Assembly (NCBI GenBank): GCA_947034895.1
Contig: OX344762.1
Span: 26,764,760-26,828,759 of the forward strand
Origin: Rhytidiadelphus loreus
Taxonomy: Eukaryota > Streptophyta > Bryopsida > Hypnales > Hylocomiaceae
DNA: 64,000 nucleotides
Direction of reading: 5' to 3'
The number at the start of each line of letters is the position of its first letter. Positions within the stretch are counted from its first letter, which is position 1. A program made the position numbers and the translations under genes. The notes under the pieces are model-generated. The model was not told the DNA's origin. It saw only the letters and a list, made by a program, of their open reading frames with translations, and did no database searches. This document shows positions 1 to 10,900 of the stretch, piece after piece.

Positions 1-360
1 ATATGGTGTACTCATTTTGCACATTTCACCACAACTTGAAAATAATCTTCAAATCTTTTAGATATTAGAAAATAATATTCACATTTTCTAGATTTTAGAA
101 AATAATATTCACATTTCCTAGATTTTATAATGCAATCCTAGATTTTAGAAGAAAAATATTTAAATTTCCTAGATTTCAGAATATAATCCTAGATTTCAAA
201 AAATAATATTCATATTTTTTAGATTTTAGAATACAATCCTAGATTTTAGAAGAAAAATATTCACATTTCCTAGATTTCAGAAAATAATCCTAGATTTCGA
301 AAAATAATATTCAAATTTCCTAGATTTCAAAATATAATCCTAGATTTCAGAAAAGGATTA
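1..360. repeat. AT-rich tandem repeat built on CCTAGATTTYAGAA
   Basis: The motif CCTAGATTTTAGAA or CCTAGATTTCAGAA returns about a dozen times, separated by 5-25 bases of A/T such as AATAATATTCACATTT. The spacing is irregular, so this is a higher-order satellite with variable units rather than a clean array. It runs off the left window edge. No coding potential is seen. Confidence 0.75.
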
Positions 361-1587
361 AAAAAAAGGGTCATTTGAGACTACAGGATGACTTCAGAAT
401 GACTGGCCACGTGGCAACATAGGAATCATTTCCTTAAACTTTTTTTTTCTTTACTACTTTGGAAGTTTCATCCAAAATCCCATCCAAACTTACAATGGAT
501 GGTGATAATACTATGGCAGTCATTTATAAAAATGGCTAGTCCACTATGACTCCAAGGGCTAAAGTCACAGTGCAGTCATCTGTGTCCACAATGACTCCTA
601 TGCAGTCATTATTTGCAGTCATTTATACCATGTTTTTCTTATAGTGTTTGAAGTTCACAAGTTCCATTTGAGTTCATGAAATGTCATTTTGATGGCTGCA
701 AGTTTTGGGGCTTGTATCTCCTTCATCCAATGTTCATTTTCAATTAAATTTGTTGGATTAGATTACCCTTGAATTCTAGTTATTGCGGTAAATTTTTTCA
801 TGTTAATCCAAGTTGTTTTGAATGTTTGGAAGCAAGTTAAAGTTTAAAATCCGGTCATTTTTGGACTACAATGAACTTTGACAACTTGTTTTCTTCATAC
901 AATGTCCGTTTTCAATAAATAAAAAATGGAGAGAGTTGCACCTACTAGTCTAGTTTGTGTGGTTAAAATCTCATATCAATACAAAACGTTATGAGTGACT
1001 GAGAAGCATTTTCAATAGAAGAATGTTTAGCCTCAAATGTGTTTTTTGCAACATTTCTTGTTATTTTTTGACATTTCAAATACATTTGGGAGAAACAATG
1101 AGTCAATTGAATGATATTTTCTTTCATCAATGTATTCGTATGTTGGTTTTGAAGCACTTTATGGTTTTTAGTTTTTTCATTTGAGTAGGTTTAGAAATCA
1201 AATTTCACCTTCAAATGTGTTGCTAGGGAAATTTCACCATCCTTTTCCAACACTAAAACATTCTAACTTTGCAATCTATGTGTCCATATACCTCCAAATT
1301 TGTTTCTCTTCATCTACAAAATTTACACTACAAGATTCTATGTTTGAGATTTCTATACCTTAGTGACATTTAGACTTACAACACTTGCAAAAGTAATGAT
1401 GTTTTTAAACCTAAAAAGGCCTTGGGGCATTTAGGGAGAAGTTCATTAAATGCGCTTCCAATGAAGAAGAAAAAATATTCAAGTTCTAATCCTAAACCCG
1501 TCATAAGTGAGAAGTTCATTTGGAGGGCCCTATTCCGGTCTACATTGAAGTTGCTCTTCACCCTATACGCATTTCCACCTCAATGAG
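361..1587. other. Intergenic DNA, no gene recognised
   Basis: Frames are short and AT-rich with no recognisable product. At 530-615 the octamer GCAGTCAT recurs several times in both plain and varied form, which may be a decayed small element. A CCACGTGG-type palindrome lies near 407. Nothing else is supported. Confidence 0.5.
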
Positions 1588-2590
1588 GTGAAAAATGACA
1601 AGAATCTTCAGTCCCCCTCGCTCATCCCTGATTATACCCCTAGGAAAACAATGCTGAAATTTTTTTATTTGCCACGCATGATAAAATTTCCAATTTTTTT
1701 ATTCATATTTGCAATCAGAGGCCCCAAATTAGAAGTTGGGATGAACCACCCCCCCTCGCTCATCTCCCAAGTCATTCCAAGGAGGGGTGCACATAGAATT
1801 AAAAAAGGCCCCCTTATTTTGTGCTTGATTAATTTATTTACCACACCTCTCCCAACAAATCTAGAACCTCTTATCACAGACATGAATTCAAAATTTGCAA
1901 ATTTCATCGTGCGTGGCAAATTTAAAAAATTCACCGTTTTCCCTCGGGAACAAGCAACGGGGTCAATTCAACCGGTCGGGTGAATTGGACCCCTTGCTCG
2001 TCCCCCAAGTCAGTCCACGGGGTGCAAGTAAGAAAAGAACTGTCCCCCTATTTTGGATCAGGATGGATTGACCCCCTCGCTCTTCCTTACCAGGGGTGCA
2101 TGTAAAAAAAAAAGCCCCCTATTTTGGGCCGTTCTAGGGTATACTCTCGACCTCCCTAGACTAATTTGGGGTCTCTGATCGCAAAAATGAATTAAAATTT
2201 TGCAAAAAAAATCATGTGCGAAAAATAAATAATTCCAGGGTTTGCCCGCAGGGCCGAGCGAGGGGGTCAGTTCTCCCTGACCCTATTTTGAGCCCTGAAA
2301 ATATATGCTCTACATTTCTCGTAGGCTAATTTGGGGCCTTTGATTGCAAATATGAATTCAAAAATTGAAAATTTTATCATGCGTGGGAAATTTTAAAAAA
2401 TTCAGGGTTTTCCTTCGGGGACAAGTGAGGGGGTCAGTTCAACCCCGGGGCCAAATCAGCGAGGAGAGAGGTCAGTGTAGAACAATCAACTGAGCACAAA
2501 GTAGGGTGTCTTTTCTTTTTTCACGTGCACCCACCCCTCAGATTGAATGAGGAGGGAGCGAGGGGGTTGGTTCCCCCGGGATCCTGAGAG
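1588..2590. repeat. Cluster of a dispersed repeat with GAGGGGGTCAGTTC motif
   Basis: Several diverged copies of one unit sit head-to-head and head-to-tail. A recurring core reads GCGAGGGGGTCAGTTC, or its complement near 1750, 1985 and 2071. It is followed by a stretch such as AAAATTTTGCAAATTTGAATTCAT. Copies in one direction lie near 1640-1745. Copies in the other direction lie near 1840-1990, 2150-2290 and 2310-2450. A further copy is at 49150-49510 and a weaker one near 50580-50700. Overlapping frames of 90-130 codons here are by-products of the C-rich runs. Confidence 0.65.
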
Positions 2591-3720
2591 CCACTGAGCC
2601 CATCTTCATGGCGCAGTTGAATGCTGCAGCAGCCTTTGTTCCTCCCGCCCATGCTGGGGCCACGGGGGCCATCTCCCCTCGGCCAATGGCAGGCCGTGAA
2701 AGCCATGTGCCCCCCCACGGGGGCCAGCATGGGCACCATCATGAGGAGGTCCGGACGGACGGATGGACGGAAGGACAGATGGACACCCCCGACAACCCAA
2801 TGGCCCAACCAAATGGACTGAACTGAGCGGGCGGGAATGATGAACCATCCACCCGGTCCGCCAGCTCCCGTCCTGCACAAATCACCACTGCCAAATCACA
2901 TGATGCCCCAGTTGGGGTCATCGGGCGGGCGGGAGGGCGTTTGGGTTGAGGCGCTTGGGATTTATCATCAGGGTACATGCCCAGTGAGGAATGTCGTCCT
3001 TCTCTGAACCCCCTCGTGAACGGGAGGCTCCTCATTGGGCGAGGGGTGAAATTAAATCCACTAGCTTAAACATTGGCCAGGTAAGATTTTTGCAGCCACC
3101 AATGAATGCCATAAGAGTTACTGACTGTAAGTTAACAAAAGGGCTGGACAACATGGGTTGGCACATGAAACAGCCTTGAAGGGGGGTGCCGGGATTGGTG
3201 TACCCCCACCCCTGGGGGATTGGCGTACCTTTTGGGGTCTGGTGTACCCCGGGATTGGTGTCCCTCCCTTCCCCTTCCGGGATTGGTGTACCCCCACCCC
3301 TTTCCGGGATTGGCCTTATGGCAGGGGTGGGATTTGGATCCCTCTTCTTATTGGAAGAAGGGGCTACATCACATCTAGAAGCCCAAAGTATTGGTGGTTT
3401 GGGAACAAGCCGGTTGTGTGTGCAGCAAGCAGGTTGTGTGTTGTTGGGGGCATGGCATGGCATGGCTAGTGCTCCGTACCAAGTATGTAATGTGTCCAAT
3501 GGACATTTGCAGAGACTCCGATGAGTTGCAGCAATTTTGTCAAGCCCCCCCCCCCTTGTCCCGGTCGGGTGGTCCATTTGGGGATCGCAACATTCGATCC
3601 ATTCAACAAGTTGGTACTGCACCATGCGCTATTGTGGCGAGCATGCATGGCATGCATGATAGTGTAACTTATCTCAAGAAACTGACAGGCGGACAGACCC
3701 TTCTTCTTAATACCTGAAGT
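2591..3720. other. GC-rich block with no recognised gene
   Basis: Base composition changes sharply from the AT-rich flanks to C/G-rich, and long frames appear on both strands at once. The translations are dominated by Pro, Gly, Arg and Trp with no domain I recognise and no splice structure that extends them. Inverted segments such as CCACGGGGGCCA are present near 2658 and 2717. I treat it as non-coding or repeat-derived. A minisatellite lies inside it at 3178-3330. Confidence 0.5.
3178..3330. repeat. Minisatellite of CCGGGATTGGTGTACCCC units
   Basis: The phrase GGGATTGGTGTACCCCCACC or close variants (GGGATTGGCGTACC, GGGATTGGTGTCCCTCCC) occurs five times in about 150 bases, with spacers of 10-20 bases. 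It accounts for the repetitive peptide frames on both strands here. Confidence 0.75.
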
Positions 3721-3936
3721 TTGCTGTTGTACCTTTGTTCAAACCTTATCCCAAGAAAAATTTAAGCTTAAGCCTTAGTTTGCGGGGATGTGCACAAATC
3801 TAAGCTTAACGTACAGGAAGATCAAAGTGTTGCACATCAAACAAGAGGAATGGCAAAGCTGAGGTTGCTTGCCCGCCTGCAAGATAGGAATTGCTTGATG
3901 GCATGTTCACGGATGATGAGAATTATTGACTGCTTA

Positions 3937-4159
3937 TATAGTAGAACCACCCGTTACGAATCGGGGATGTAATTCCAACCAAATCTAGGGATGGTGCTCA
4001 TTTAAGAACTAAAATGTTCTGACATCGTAGATTGCTTATCGGGTTGATCCGAAATGATAAGCAATCTATGGTGTCGGAACATTTCAGTTCTTAAATGAGC
4101 ACCATCCCTAGATTTGGTCGGAATTACATCCCCGATCCGTAACGGGTGGTTCTACTATA
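3937..4159. mobile_element. Near-perfect hairpin element (MITE-like), 104-bp arms
   Basis: Left arm 3937-4040 and right arm 4056-4159 are inverted copies separated by a 15-base loop. Comparing the arms by eye gives about six differences, and all of them are transitions. The ends read TATAGTAGAACCACC and its complement, so a TA target duplication (Tc1/mariner, Stowaway type) is possible but merges with the terminal palindrome. There is no coding capacity. Transcription through it would give a long, almost perfect double-stranded RNA. Confidence 0.85.
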
Positions 4160-4213
4160 ACTCACTTCAAAATGCAATCCTGTCACCAAAGGATTTGTGC
4201 GAGCAATCTTTGA

Positions 4214-4418
4214 TGCCACATTTAACTATTTTTGGACTTTTGAAAGTTCAAAATTAATAATGGTCATTGAGAGAGAGAAAAGTGGTCATGAGGAGATAAT
4301 CTAAAACAACGGGAGATTTGTGCAAAACATTGGGGGATCTCATGATGTTATTATTGAAAGATCTCTGGATGTTTAGTCCAGAATTCATTGAATAGTCCAG
4401 AAGAAGTTAAATGTGGCA
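4214..4418. mobile_element. 205-bp element with TGCCACATTTAACT terminal repeats
   Basis: It begins TGCCACATTTAACT and ends AGTTAAATGTGGCA, a 14-base exact inverted pair. The interior carries GAGAGAGAGAAAAG and a TTTTGGACTTTTGAAAGTTC palindrome. An inverted relative with the same interior lies at about 29166-29356. It has no reading frame. A small non-autonomous DNA transposon is the best reading. Confidence 0.75.
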
Positions 4419-4669
4419 TTTTGATTCTATGGTTTTCCTTTGAATCATGGCATTCATGAGATAGAAGAAGAAAGACAAAGGGTAATTGGGGTCTAAAAGA
4501 ACGTCGTGAACGGAGTGTGTGTGTGTTGGGAATGGCTCAACTATCTAAGCCTCGTGGACTTAGATGGCAAATTCCATCCTTCATGCCTTGGTTAGGAAGC
4601 AACCACCCTAAAATAAAGAAATGACATGTTCCTTTCCTTGAAAAATCCCCAGGTCCCCAAGTAGTTATT

Positions 4670-4790
4670 GCACCCCCACCATAGTTGGGTGGACTATGGT
4701 GGTAAGCACCCTGCCAACCTCCGGGTTTGAATTCATGACCACCTCACTAGTGTGTTAAGGCCAAAGCCATTGAACCAAGGCCACAAATAC
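4670..4790 (+). mobile_element. tRNA-derived SINE head (probable)
   Basis: TGGACTATGGTGGTAAGC resembles a pol III A box (TGGCNNAGTGG type). GGGTTTGAATTC, about 30 bases on, resembles a B box (GGTTCGAATCC) with two changes. The spacing matches a tRNA-derived SINE head. A hairpin CCACCATAGT/ACTATGGTGG overlaps the A box. It is not a functional tRNA gene: I could not fold a full cloverleaf. The 3' end of the element is not defined. Confidence 0.5.
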
Positions 4791-5864
4791 CTTTCATTGA
4801 ACACTATTAGTCATCTAAATCTATGCGTTGGAGGTGTCAAAACAAGCAGGCCTCTTAAAAACATGTTATGTGTGGATTTTACAAGAGGATCAAAGTGTTT
4901 TACATTGAACAATTTTATATGTGCCTGCAAGGTTGAATTGCTTAATAAAAATCAACAAGGATCATAATATTGTTAACCAATGCTTGAGGGGTTTATTTTT
5001 GCTCCTCTAGAAAGTATGACCCTCAACATTGCAACTTCATACTCAACCAATGATTCTTTGTAGATTAAACTAAATTCATTCAAAGAGGGAATGAATTAGT
5101 CTGATTTACAATGCTATGGATACATTACATGTTTAATGGTATTTATGCTTGCTTACTTCATAAGTTTGAGATGTCCTACCAAGTAGGCCACATAAGCACA
5201 TGTTACTAGAGCTGGATTGTCTGCTCCCAATTTTGGCCTCTCTAAAGTGGTAAGAAATTGTAACTAAGGTAAAGCAATCCATTTCCACGAGCTGCCTAAT
5301 TTTGTCATCCTACTTTTAGCCCCAATTCCGTACAAAACTCATCCAAATTTGTTCATTTTTTGACAAAATCACTACATTAATGCCAACAAGGGATAAACAT
5401 GTTAATCCTTCAATGGTGAACACTTAAGTACCATTAAATACATGGAAAGGTAATTATGGGTTGTTTATAGGAAGTTTCATGACTTCACTCTATGAGCACT
5501 TTTGTAATTTTAGAACGGACTATTTTAGAAATTCACATAAATTACAATTTTAAGCTATTCTAATTGCTAATCAAGATAGTAATAGACTTATCTACCTTAA
5601 CTCACTAGTAGGTAACTTGGCTCAACTTATATTAATTCAAGTCCACATGCACTGTTGATCTGCATTTGAGTGTCCAAAATTTCTAGCTATTTGCTTTAAT
5701 TAATTAGAATCACATGTAACAAGTGTTTAATTGCAAGAATCTCTACCAAAATAAACATTACGTGATTTTGAGGGCCTTTGGAAGACTACGAGTTATCCAT
5801 AGTTCTTGAAATGTTGTAGGACTAGCAAGTTTGATGTGGCAAAGAGACTGCTACCATCAAATAA
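4791..5864. other. Intergenic DNA, no gene recognised
   Basis: Ordinary AT-rich DNA with only short frames. No repeats or motifs stood out beyond the SINE tail on its left and the low-complexity block on its right. Confidence 0.5.
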
Positions 5865-6165
5865 TATTAATTAATTAAATTTCAATTTTTTTCAATTTTT
5901 TTAACTTTTTAACTTCTTAACTTTAAAAAAAAATAAAAAAAATTTGTCTTCATTAAAATCAATTAATTAATTTTTTTAATTTTGATTTTGTTTTAATTAA
6001 AAATTAATTAATTAATTTTTAAAATTTTAGTTTTGTTTAAATTTTGTTTAAATTTATATTTATATTATATTATATTAAATTAAATTTTGTTTTAATTTTA
6101 ATTTTTTTAATTTAATTTTGTTTTAATTTTGTTTTAATTTTAATTTTTTAATATTTTATTATCAA
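5865..6165. repeat. Low-complexity AATTAATTTT / TTTTAATTTTG block
   Basis: Almost pure A/T made of TTAATTAATT, TTTTAATTTT and TTTGTTTTAATT phrases. It directly precedes the 47-bp tandem array. Non-coding. Confidence 0.85.
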
Positions 6166-6184
6166 ATAATCAGATCTCAGATCT

Positions 6185-6372
6185 CCCCTTATGCATGTGT
6201 TACTTTTATACGTCTCTTTTCATGTGATCTTCCCCTTATGCATGTGTTACTTTTATACGTCTCTTTTCATGTGATCTTCCCCTTATGCATGTGTTACTTT
6301 TATATGTCTCTTTTCATGTGATCTTTCCCTTACACATGTGTTACTTTTGTATATCTCTTTTCATGTGATCTA
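6185..6372. repeat. 47-bp tandem repeat, four copies
   Basis: Units start at 6185, 6232, 6279 and 6326. The first three are nearly identical. The fourth has several substitutions, as expected for an ageing edge copy. Each unit contains TTATGCATGTGTTAC and CTCTTTTCATGTGATC. It is contiguous with no spacers, so it is not a CRISPR-type array. Confidence 0.92.
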
Positions 6373-7860
6373 TAGTATGATTCTCTATTTGATTATTATG
6401 AAATTCAAATCCCTTTGAGACAATCTTAGAATGCTATTCCAAAATATCCACCTATTACAATTCTACTGCATAGAAAAATATTCTTAAAAATGATGGGCCC
6501 TAACATGAATTGTAGGAACTTAATTAAAAAATTCATCAAGTAATTCCAAAATCTAAAGTCTTTGAAACCTATACAAAAAAGTAACTGCCAACTTTAGGTT
6601 TCTAGAAATTTCAAGGATAAATGCTCATTTATTCCACTAAAAAATAATGTCAATTAAGAAATAAAGTTTAATTCATTAGTGTGTCTCTTCTAGTTGAAGA
6701 AATCTGTTCTATGTGGATACTTGTTTTGTACTTCCAATATAGTAGTGTAAAGGTTTTCCTGCAAAAAAAGATGACCTCCTTCTCATAATTTAATTTTAAT
6801 TTGAAAATTTGAAATTCCATCTAGTGCATACTACAAACGGATACAAATCTCCATTGCCAACTCTGTATCCTAAACCAATCTTGAAGTATGTAGAGTAATA
6901 CACCAAATATATCACTAGCATACATAATGCAAAAAATGGTTTGGAATATACCATGGCTTTGAATTTTATAAATTCATGGCTTCTTTATATATATATTCAA
7001 AAAATCATTATTATTTTTTAAATGTATGATTTTGAAGCCAATGTGTTAAATAATAATCCGTTGACTTCATTCCACCTCAAAGTATGAGGAATTTTATAAC
7101 AAGTTCGCTATAGGGTGCTCCTATTTCTTATAATTTATCCGTTAGAATGATGGTGAATAACTCTTTACTAAAAAAAGACAGTAATGACAATGCAGTGTCC
7201 CTCCAGAAACGTGCCTTATTCTAGTGGCTACACTAACGAGCCCTATTCTAGTGACTACTTAAGAGAGTTAGCAGTGGGCTTCACAGGAATATGACCTGAC
7301 ACCCTATCCTTCCGAGTTTACATGAAAAGTGGTGCTAGCCTATTGGGACTCTAGAACACTCTTCTTTAAGATGTACCGTTGTTACGCTAATACTAAAATT
7401 TGAATAAACCTTTTAAAGAGAAAGTCTCAATCTCGGTCATAGTGACAGGAGAGTGCACTACCATCCTTGCAAGGTAGGTGATCTATCATGATTACTGCTG
7501 CAACTACAGAAATTAGGGCAAAAGCATGGGTATTGACGGATGTGCTAGAAAATCAAATCCTCAAGATATAGTAGAGTTTTGAAACCTCTTGTTTTAATAA
7601 CTTTAAGAGGAAGTCTGATTACGCTCTCGGTGGGGCTCTCGGGTTTATAAATTCACCTGCATATGTCCAACAAATAGAAAGGACAATCTGGTGAAATATT
7701 TATCAAGTCTATCCAAATTCAACTCTACCTTTCCAATAGTAAAAGCAGATCCCAATTGCATTGAAATTAAGAGCCTCAACATCAAATTTGTATATGAGGG
7801 CGGGCTTTCTTCTATCATTGGAATTTAAGAAAACGACCATGTATCTGTGAACCAGTGATC
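6373..7860. other. Intergenic DNA and 3' flank of the CBS gene
   Basis: No gene recognised. The part nearest 7860 should hold the 3' UTR of the CBS-domain gene, but no clear polyadenylation signal could be chosen. A stretch near 7190-7560 is less AT-rich and has phrases such as CTATTCTAGTGACTAC repeated twice (7217 and 7242). It may be an old element, but I could not assign it. Confidence 0.4.
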
Positions 7861-10076
7861 CTACTGGTAATTTGACTGGAGGTTGTGTTTTGCGAAATAG
7901 TCATGCACTATCCTAATCATATCAGAAAACAAGACAACACCATTGAGTTTTCCTTCATTGTCAACTACCCACACTCGATGAACGTGATTTGTAAGTGCAT
8001 TTGCCATTACTTCAGCCAAGGGTGTCTCCACATGACATGTAACAGAGGATTTCTGGAATCCCATGTATTCAAATGACCCAGCATTGACGGTTGCTCCCAT
8101 GCCAAACCTCTGAGCAATGCCTGCCTTATTGGAAAAACTCAGGATCAGTAGAGAAGCCCAAGCTCTGAACATTTTAGACGTGCATCCGAGTAAGTCACTT
8201 GCAGAAAATGTACCAAGTACTTTTCTTCCATTTCCCTGCATGCAGATAAAATTCTCCATCGTTAGATCCCGAAAGCGTAAAGAAGGCTAACATATCGAAG
8301 TAGAGCGTAGAATCAAGTGATAATTTGCATATACTGTCTGAAGTAGGGTAAAATCTATCAGTATTAAAATCATGTAGATGGGCACCAACGTACGTAGTAA
8401 AATTCATTATGAACCATAAAGAAAATGATAGCGAAGGAAACCAAGAGATATTAATCTAGTGAGAAGACTAGGGTACGATTGCTCACATGATAATATTGAG
8501 CATGCATTGATCAAATGAAATTTCATTTAAGAAAAGAGGTAGACTATTTCAACAACAGGACGTGCCGCAAACGCAGACCAATTTGTAAAAGAATGAAATG
8601 AAAAAATTTAGATATTAAGAGACTATGCTTACCATAACCAAAGACTGTTCGCTATCCAAGTCTCCCGTTGTCTCTACGATTGCTACAGCTTGTAACGAGG
8701 TTTTCCGTAAGCAGTTTACAACATCCATCACTTTCATGCAGCTAGGTGCATCATATACATTGGATTGTATAGCACCCAATTCAAGCACACTCTTGTTGGT
8801 CATGAAGTCCAACTGCTTGGAATGCATATAAAGAAACTCCACCATATCAGTCTGGGTGAAAATATGGTAACTTGGTGAAGCCTCCACAAGTTCAACTCCC
8901 ATCGTGTGCTCCATTTTGCTTTCAACAGGTATCAAAACTCGATGTATGCCTTTGCTCATCGGTTCCATGGCATCAAATACCCTTCATTTATACAAGCATG
9001 CATAAGTGGATCCAACATGATTTGCCGAATTGGACTAATAAAACAACAAAATGTGAAAAAATAGGAATAGAAACCACAAATCCAAATTTAGGACCACAAG
9101 TACTAAAAAATGTAAAGTTGAGCGAAGCAAATGTTAGGCAATTAATTGGGTTGGATGCAAGGATGTTAATGTGACAATGTCATGTATTGTATTCTTCTTG
9201 ACATTCAAAAAAATTCTAGCAATCATAATATACCATGCATAATCAAAGAGAAATTGACTTAAAACAACTTTTATCATCTATCTGTCTCTTCTAAAGGGGA
9301 AGAAACATGGACTTATGAAGTGGACTTTCACCATTCCAGAGTTTTGAGACTTTAAACTAAGGCTAATAAGGTGAGACTAAGAAGTAAAGACAAAATTGAA
9401 TTGAACCCCTAGAAGTAAACAATAATGCAACTTGAAAGCCATTCAATTCGATTTGAAATTATACCATCAACAAATGTCAGAAGATTTGGATCCTTGCTAT
9501 AAGACGAGACAATACAGTAAGCTACGATAAATTATACCACCACAAAAGCTCAGATTGCTTTGATTATTTAAAATTCTAGAATTAACACTAACATGCATTG
9601 TCACTGTCCAGTTCTAAGGTAGTCCAATGAGCAATCAAGCCATGCGGAGATACCATCGATCAAATACGTTAAGAAGCTTACGATGTCTGAGGGCTAATAC
9701 TCCACAAGCTCAACCCCTCCATGGAATGGCCAATAATAGAACTCACAGAATCTTTCATCCGGTTGTCGACATCTTCTTCCTTTTCCCCCTCGGTGATGTG
9801 GATGAGAATATCTAGTACGCTGACCATCCCAATGTACTGCTTCCTCACAACCCCAGTAGCTCTATCCGACTCCAAAATCATACTGCCCCCGGCTCCAATC
9901 CATTGTCCTAGCGGGGCCGCAACAGGCACTGCCAGAATATTCTTCGCAAACAAAGTAGTGAGTGCGTCATTCACCGTGGCAGTGTATGGAATTTCTACCA
10001 GCCGATGCTTGTGCTCAACAATCTGTTGCACGATCGTGCTGCGAAGGATCCCTACTTTTTCTCCCACGTGCGCCAT
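7861..10076 (-). CDS. Four-CBS-domain protein, SNF4 / SnRK1 gamma-like
   Basis: Three exons on the minus strand join in frame: 10076-9682, 8981-8633 and 8235-7861, giving 372 residues. Introns are 700 and 397 bases with GT-AG ends (both donors read GTAAGC). Residues 15-95 form a first CBS motif, with IPYTATVNDAL, then AVPVAAPLGQWIGAGGSM and YIGMVSVLDI. Residues 125-215 (SKGIHRVLIPV) form the second. Residues 215-275 (AVAIVETTG, VLGTFSASDL) form the third. Residues 310-360 (HRVWVVDNEGKLNGVVLFSDMI) form the fourth. This is the layout of plant SNF4-like proteins, which bind adenine nucleotides and act as gamma-type regulatory subunits of SnRK1 kinase. From memory it looks closest to the Arabidopsis At1g69800 group, not the KING1 group. 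The start is the first ATG, context AAGAATGGC. No signal peptide or membrane segment is seen. Kinase binding is inferred from the family only. Confidence 0.9.
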
Positions 10077-10529
10077 TCTTCACCACCCTCCACTTTTTTC
10101 TTCTTTTAGATTAGTTGAAGCACCTAGTTAAACATCACCAGCATCTATGCCAAGAACTACAAGGAGAAACATCATAATCTTTTGAAAATATGTCATAATC
10201 ATCATGATAACCCTAAACAACGCCCAAAAATGAAAAAACATAACCACAACCTCATTTGTACAATTTGTCCTTTAAATATACTAACAAATACTAAAACACA
10301 TCTACTTAAGCATGTCGACTGTGTCCTTCAAACATCATCACTACATGCATTCCTTATCCAACTTCAGATACTTTTCCCAGCCAATACTTGCGTTCCAAAA
10401 ATGTAGAAGAAATCCTTAATCTTTAGGGTCACCAATTAATATTGCACCCGGTTAAATATCACCATTATCTCACAATCAATAACTATGACAAGAGAAACAT
10501 CATCAAGACAGAGGATACTATAACCATTA
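10077..10529. other. 5' flank of the CBS gene with a short duplication
   Basis: This should contain the 5' UTR and promoter of the minus-strand CBS gene. Around 10113-10180 and 10430-10503 the phrase ACATCACC...GAGAAACATCAT recurs, a diverged direct duplication of about 65 bases. No TATA box could be chosen with confidence. Confidence 0.4.
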
Positions 10530-10900
10530 ACAACCTATTCTCGTCTCCAATATTGACCCCTGTAACCAACAACTCATCTCTTCATATATTCGGTTGCATA
10601 TTCTCGCAAGAGCTGTAACCATAACTTAGCCAAGTGTCAATGCCCATTGATCATTGTATGAAAACGGAGTTGTTTATTGTCCCTTCAATAGTAGCCTACA
10701 ACCTCCCACTTCAAATTACCTAATAAAAAATTCTAAAATAGCGATAAAAATTTTCTCTCAAAAAAGTTTGGCTTTTATAGCCCCAATTGATCACTCTATA
10801 GCTATCTACTGATCTCCCAAATATCACACTCATGCATTTGTTATAAACCCTTAATTGCTTCAACGCAAATAATATCCTCTACCTCACCTTTTCAAAAATT
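10530..10900. repeat. Dispersed repeat, copy 1 of 3 (upstream of CBS gene)
   Basis: Shared blocks with copies at 20125-20456 and 20888-21245, in the same orientation, include TGACCCCTGT, CAACTCATCTCTTC, CTACAACCTCCCACT and AATATCCTCTA. The copies are well diverged. No terminal repeats, poly-A tail or reading frame is seen, so the class is unknown. Confidence 0.65.

Noticed and set aside
2521..2880. 119-codon minus-strand frame in the GC-rich block
   Set aside because: Frames on both strands and in several phases are open, as expected from G/C-rich composition; no domain.
3032..3625. 197-codon minus-strand frame
   Set aside because: It lies over a minisatellite and C-rich runs, is open on both strands, and has no family motif.
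4670..4790. Functional tRNA gene
   Set aside because: Only box-like motifs are present; no complete cloverleaf or acceptor stem could be formed.
6185..6372. CRISPR-like array
   Set aside because: The 47-bp units are contiguous without unique spacers, in a eukaryotic genome. It is a plain tandem repeat.
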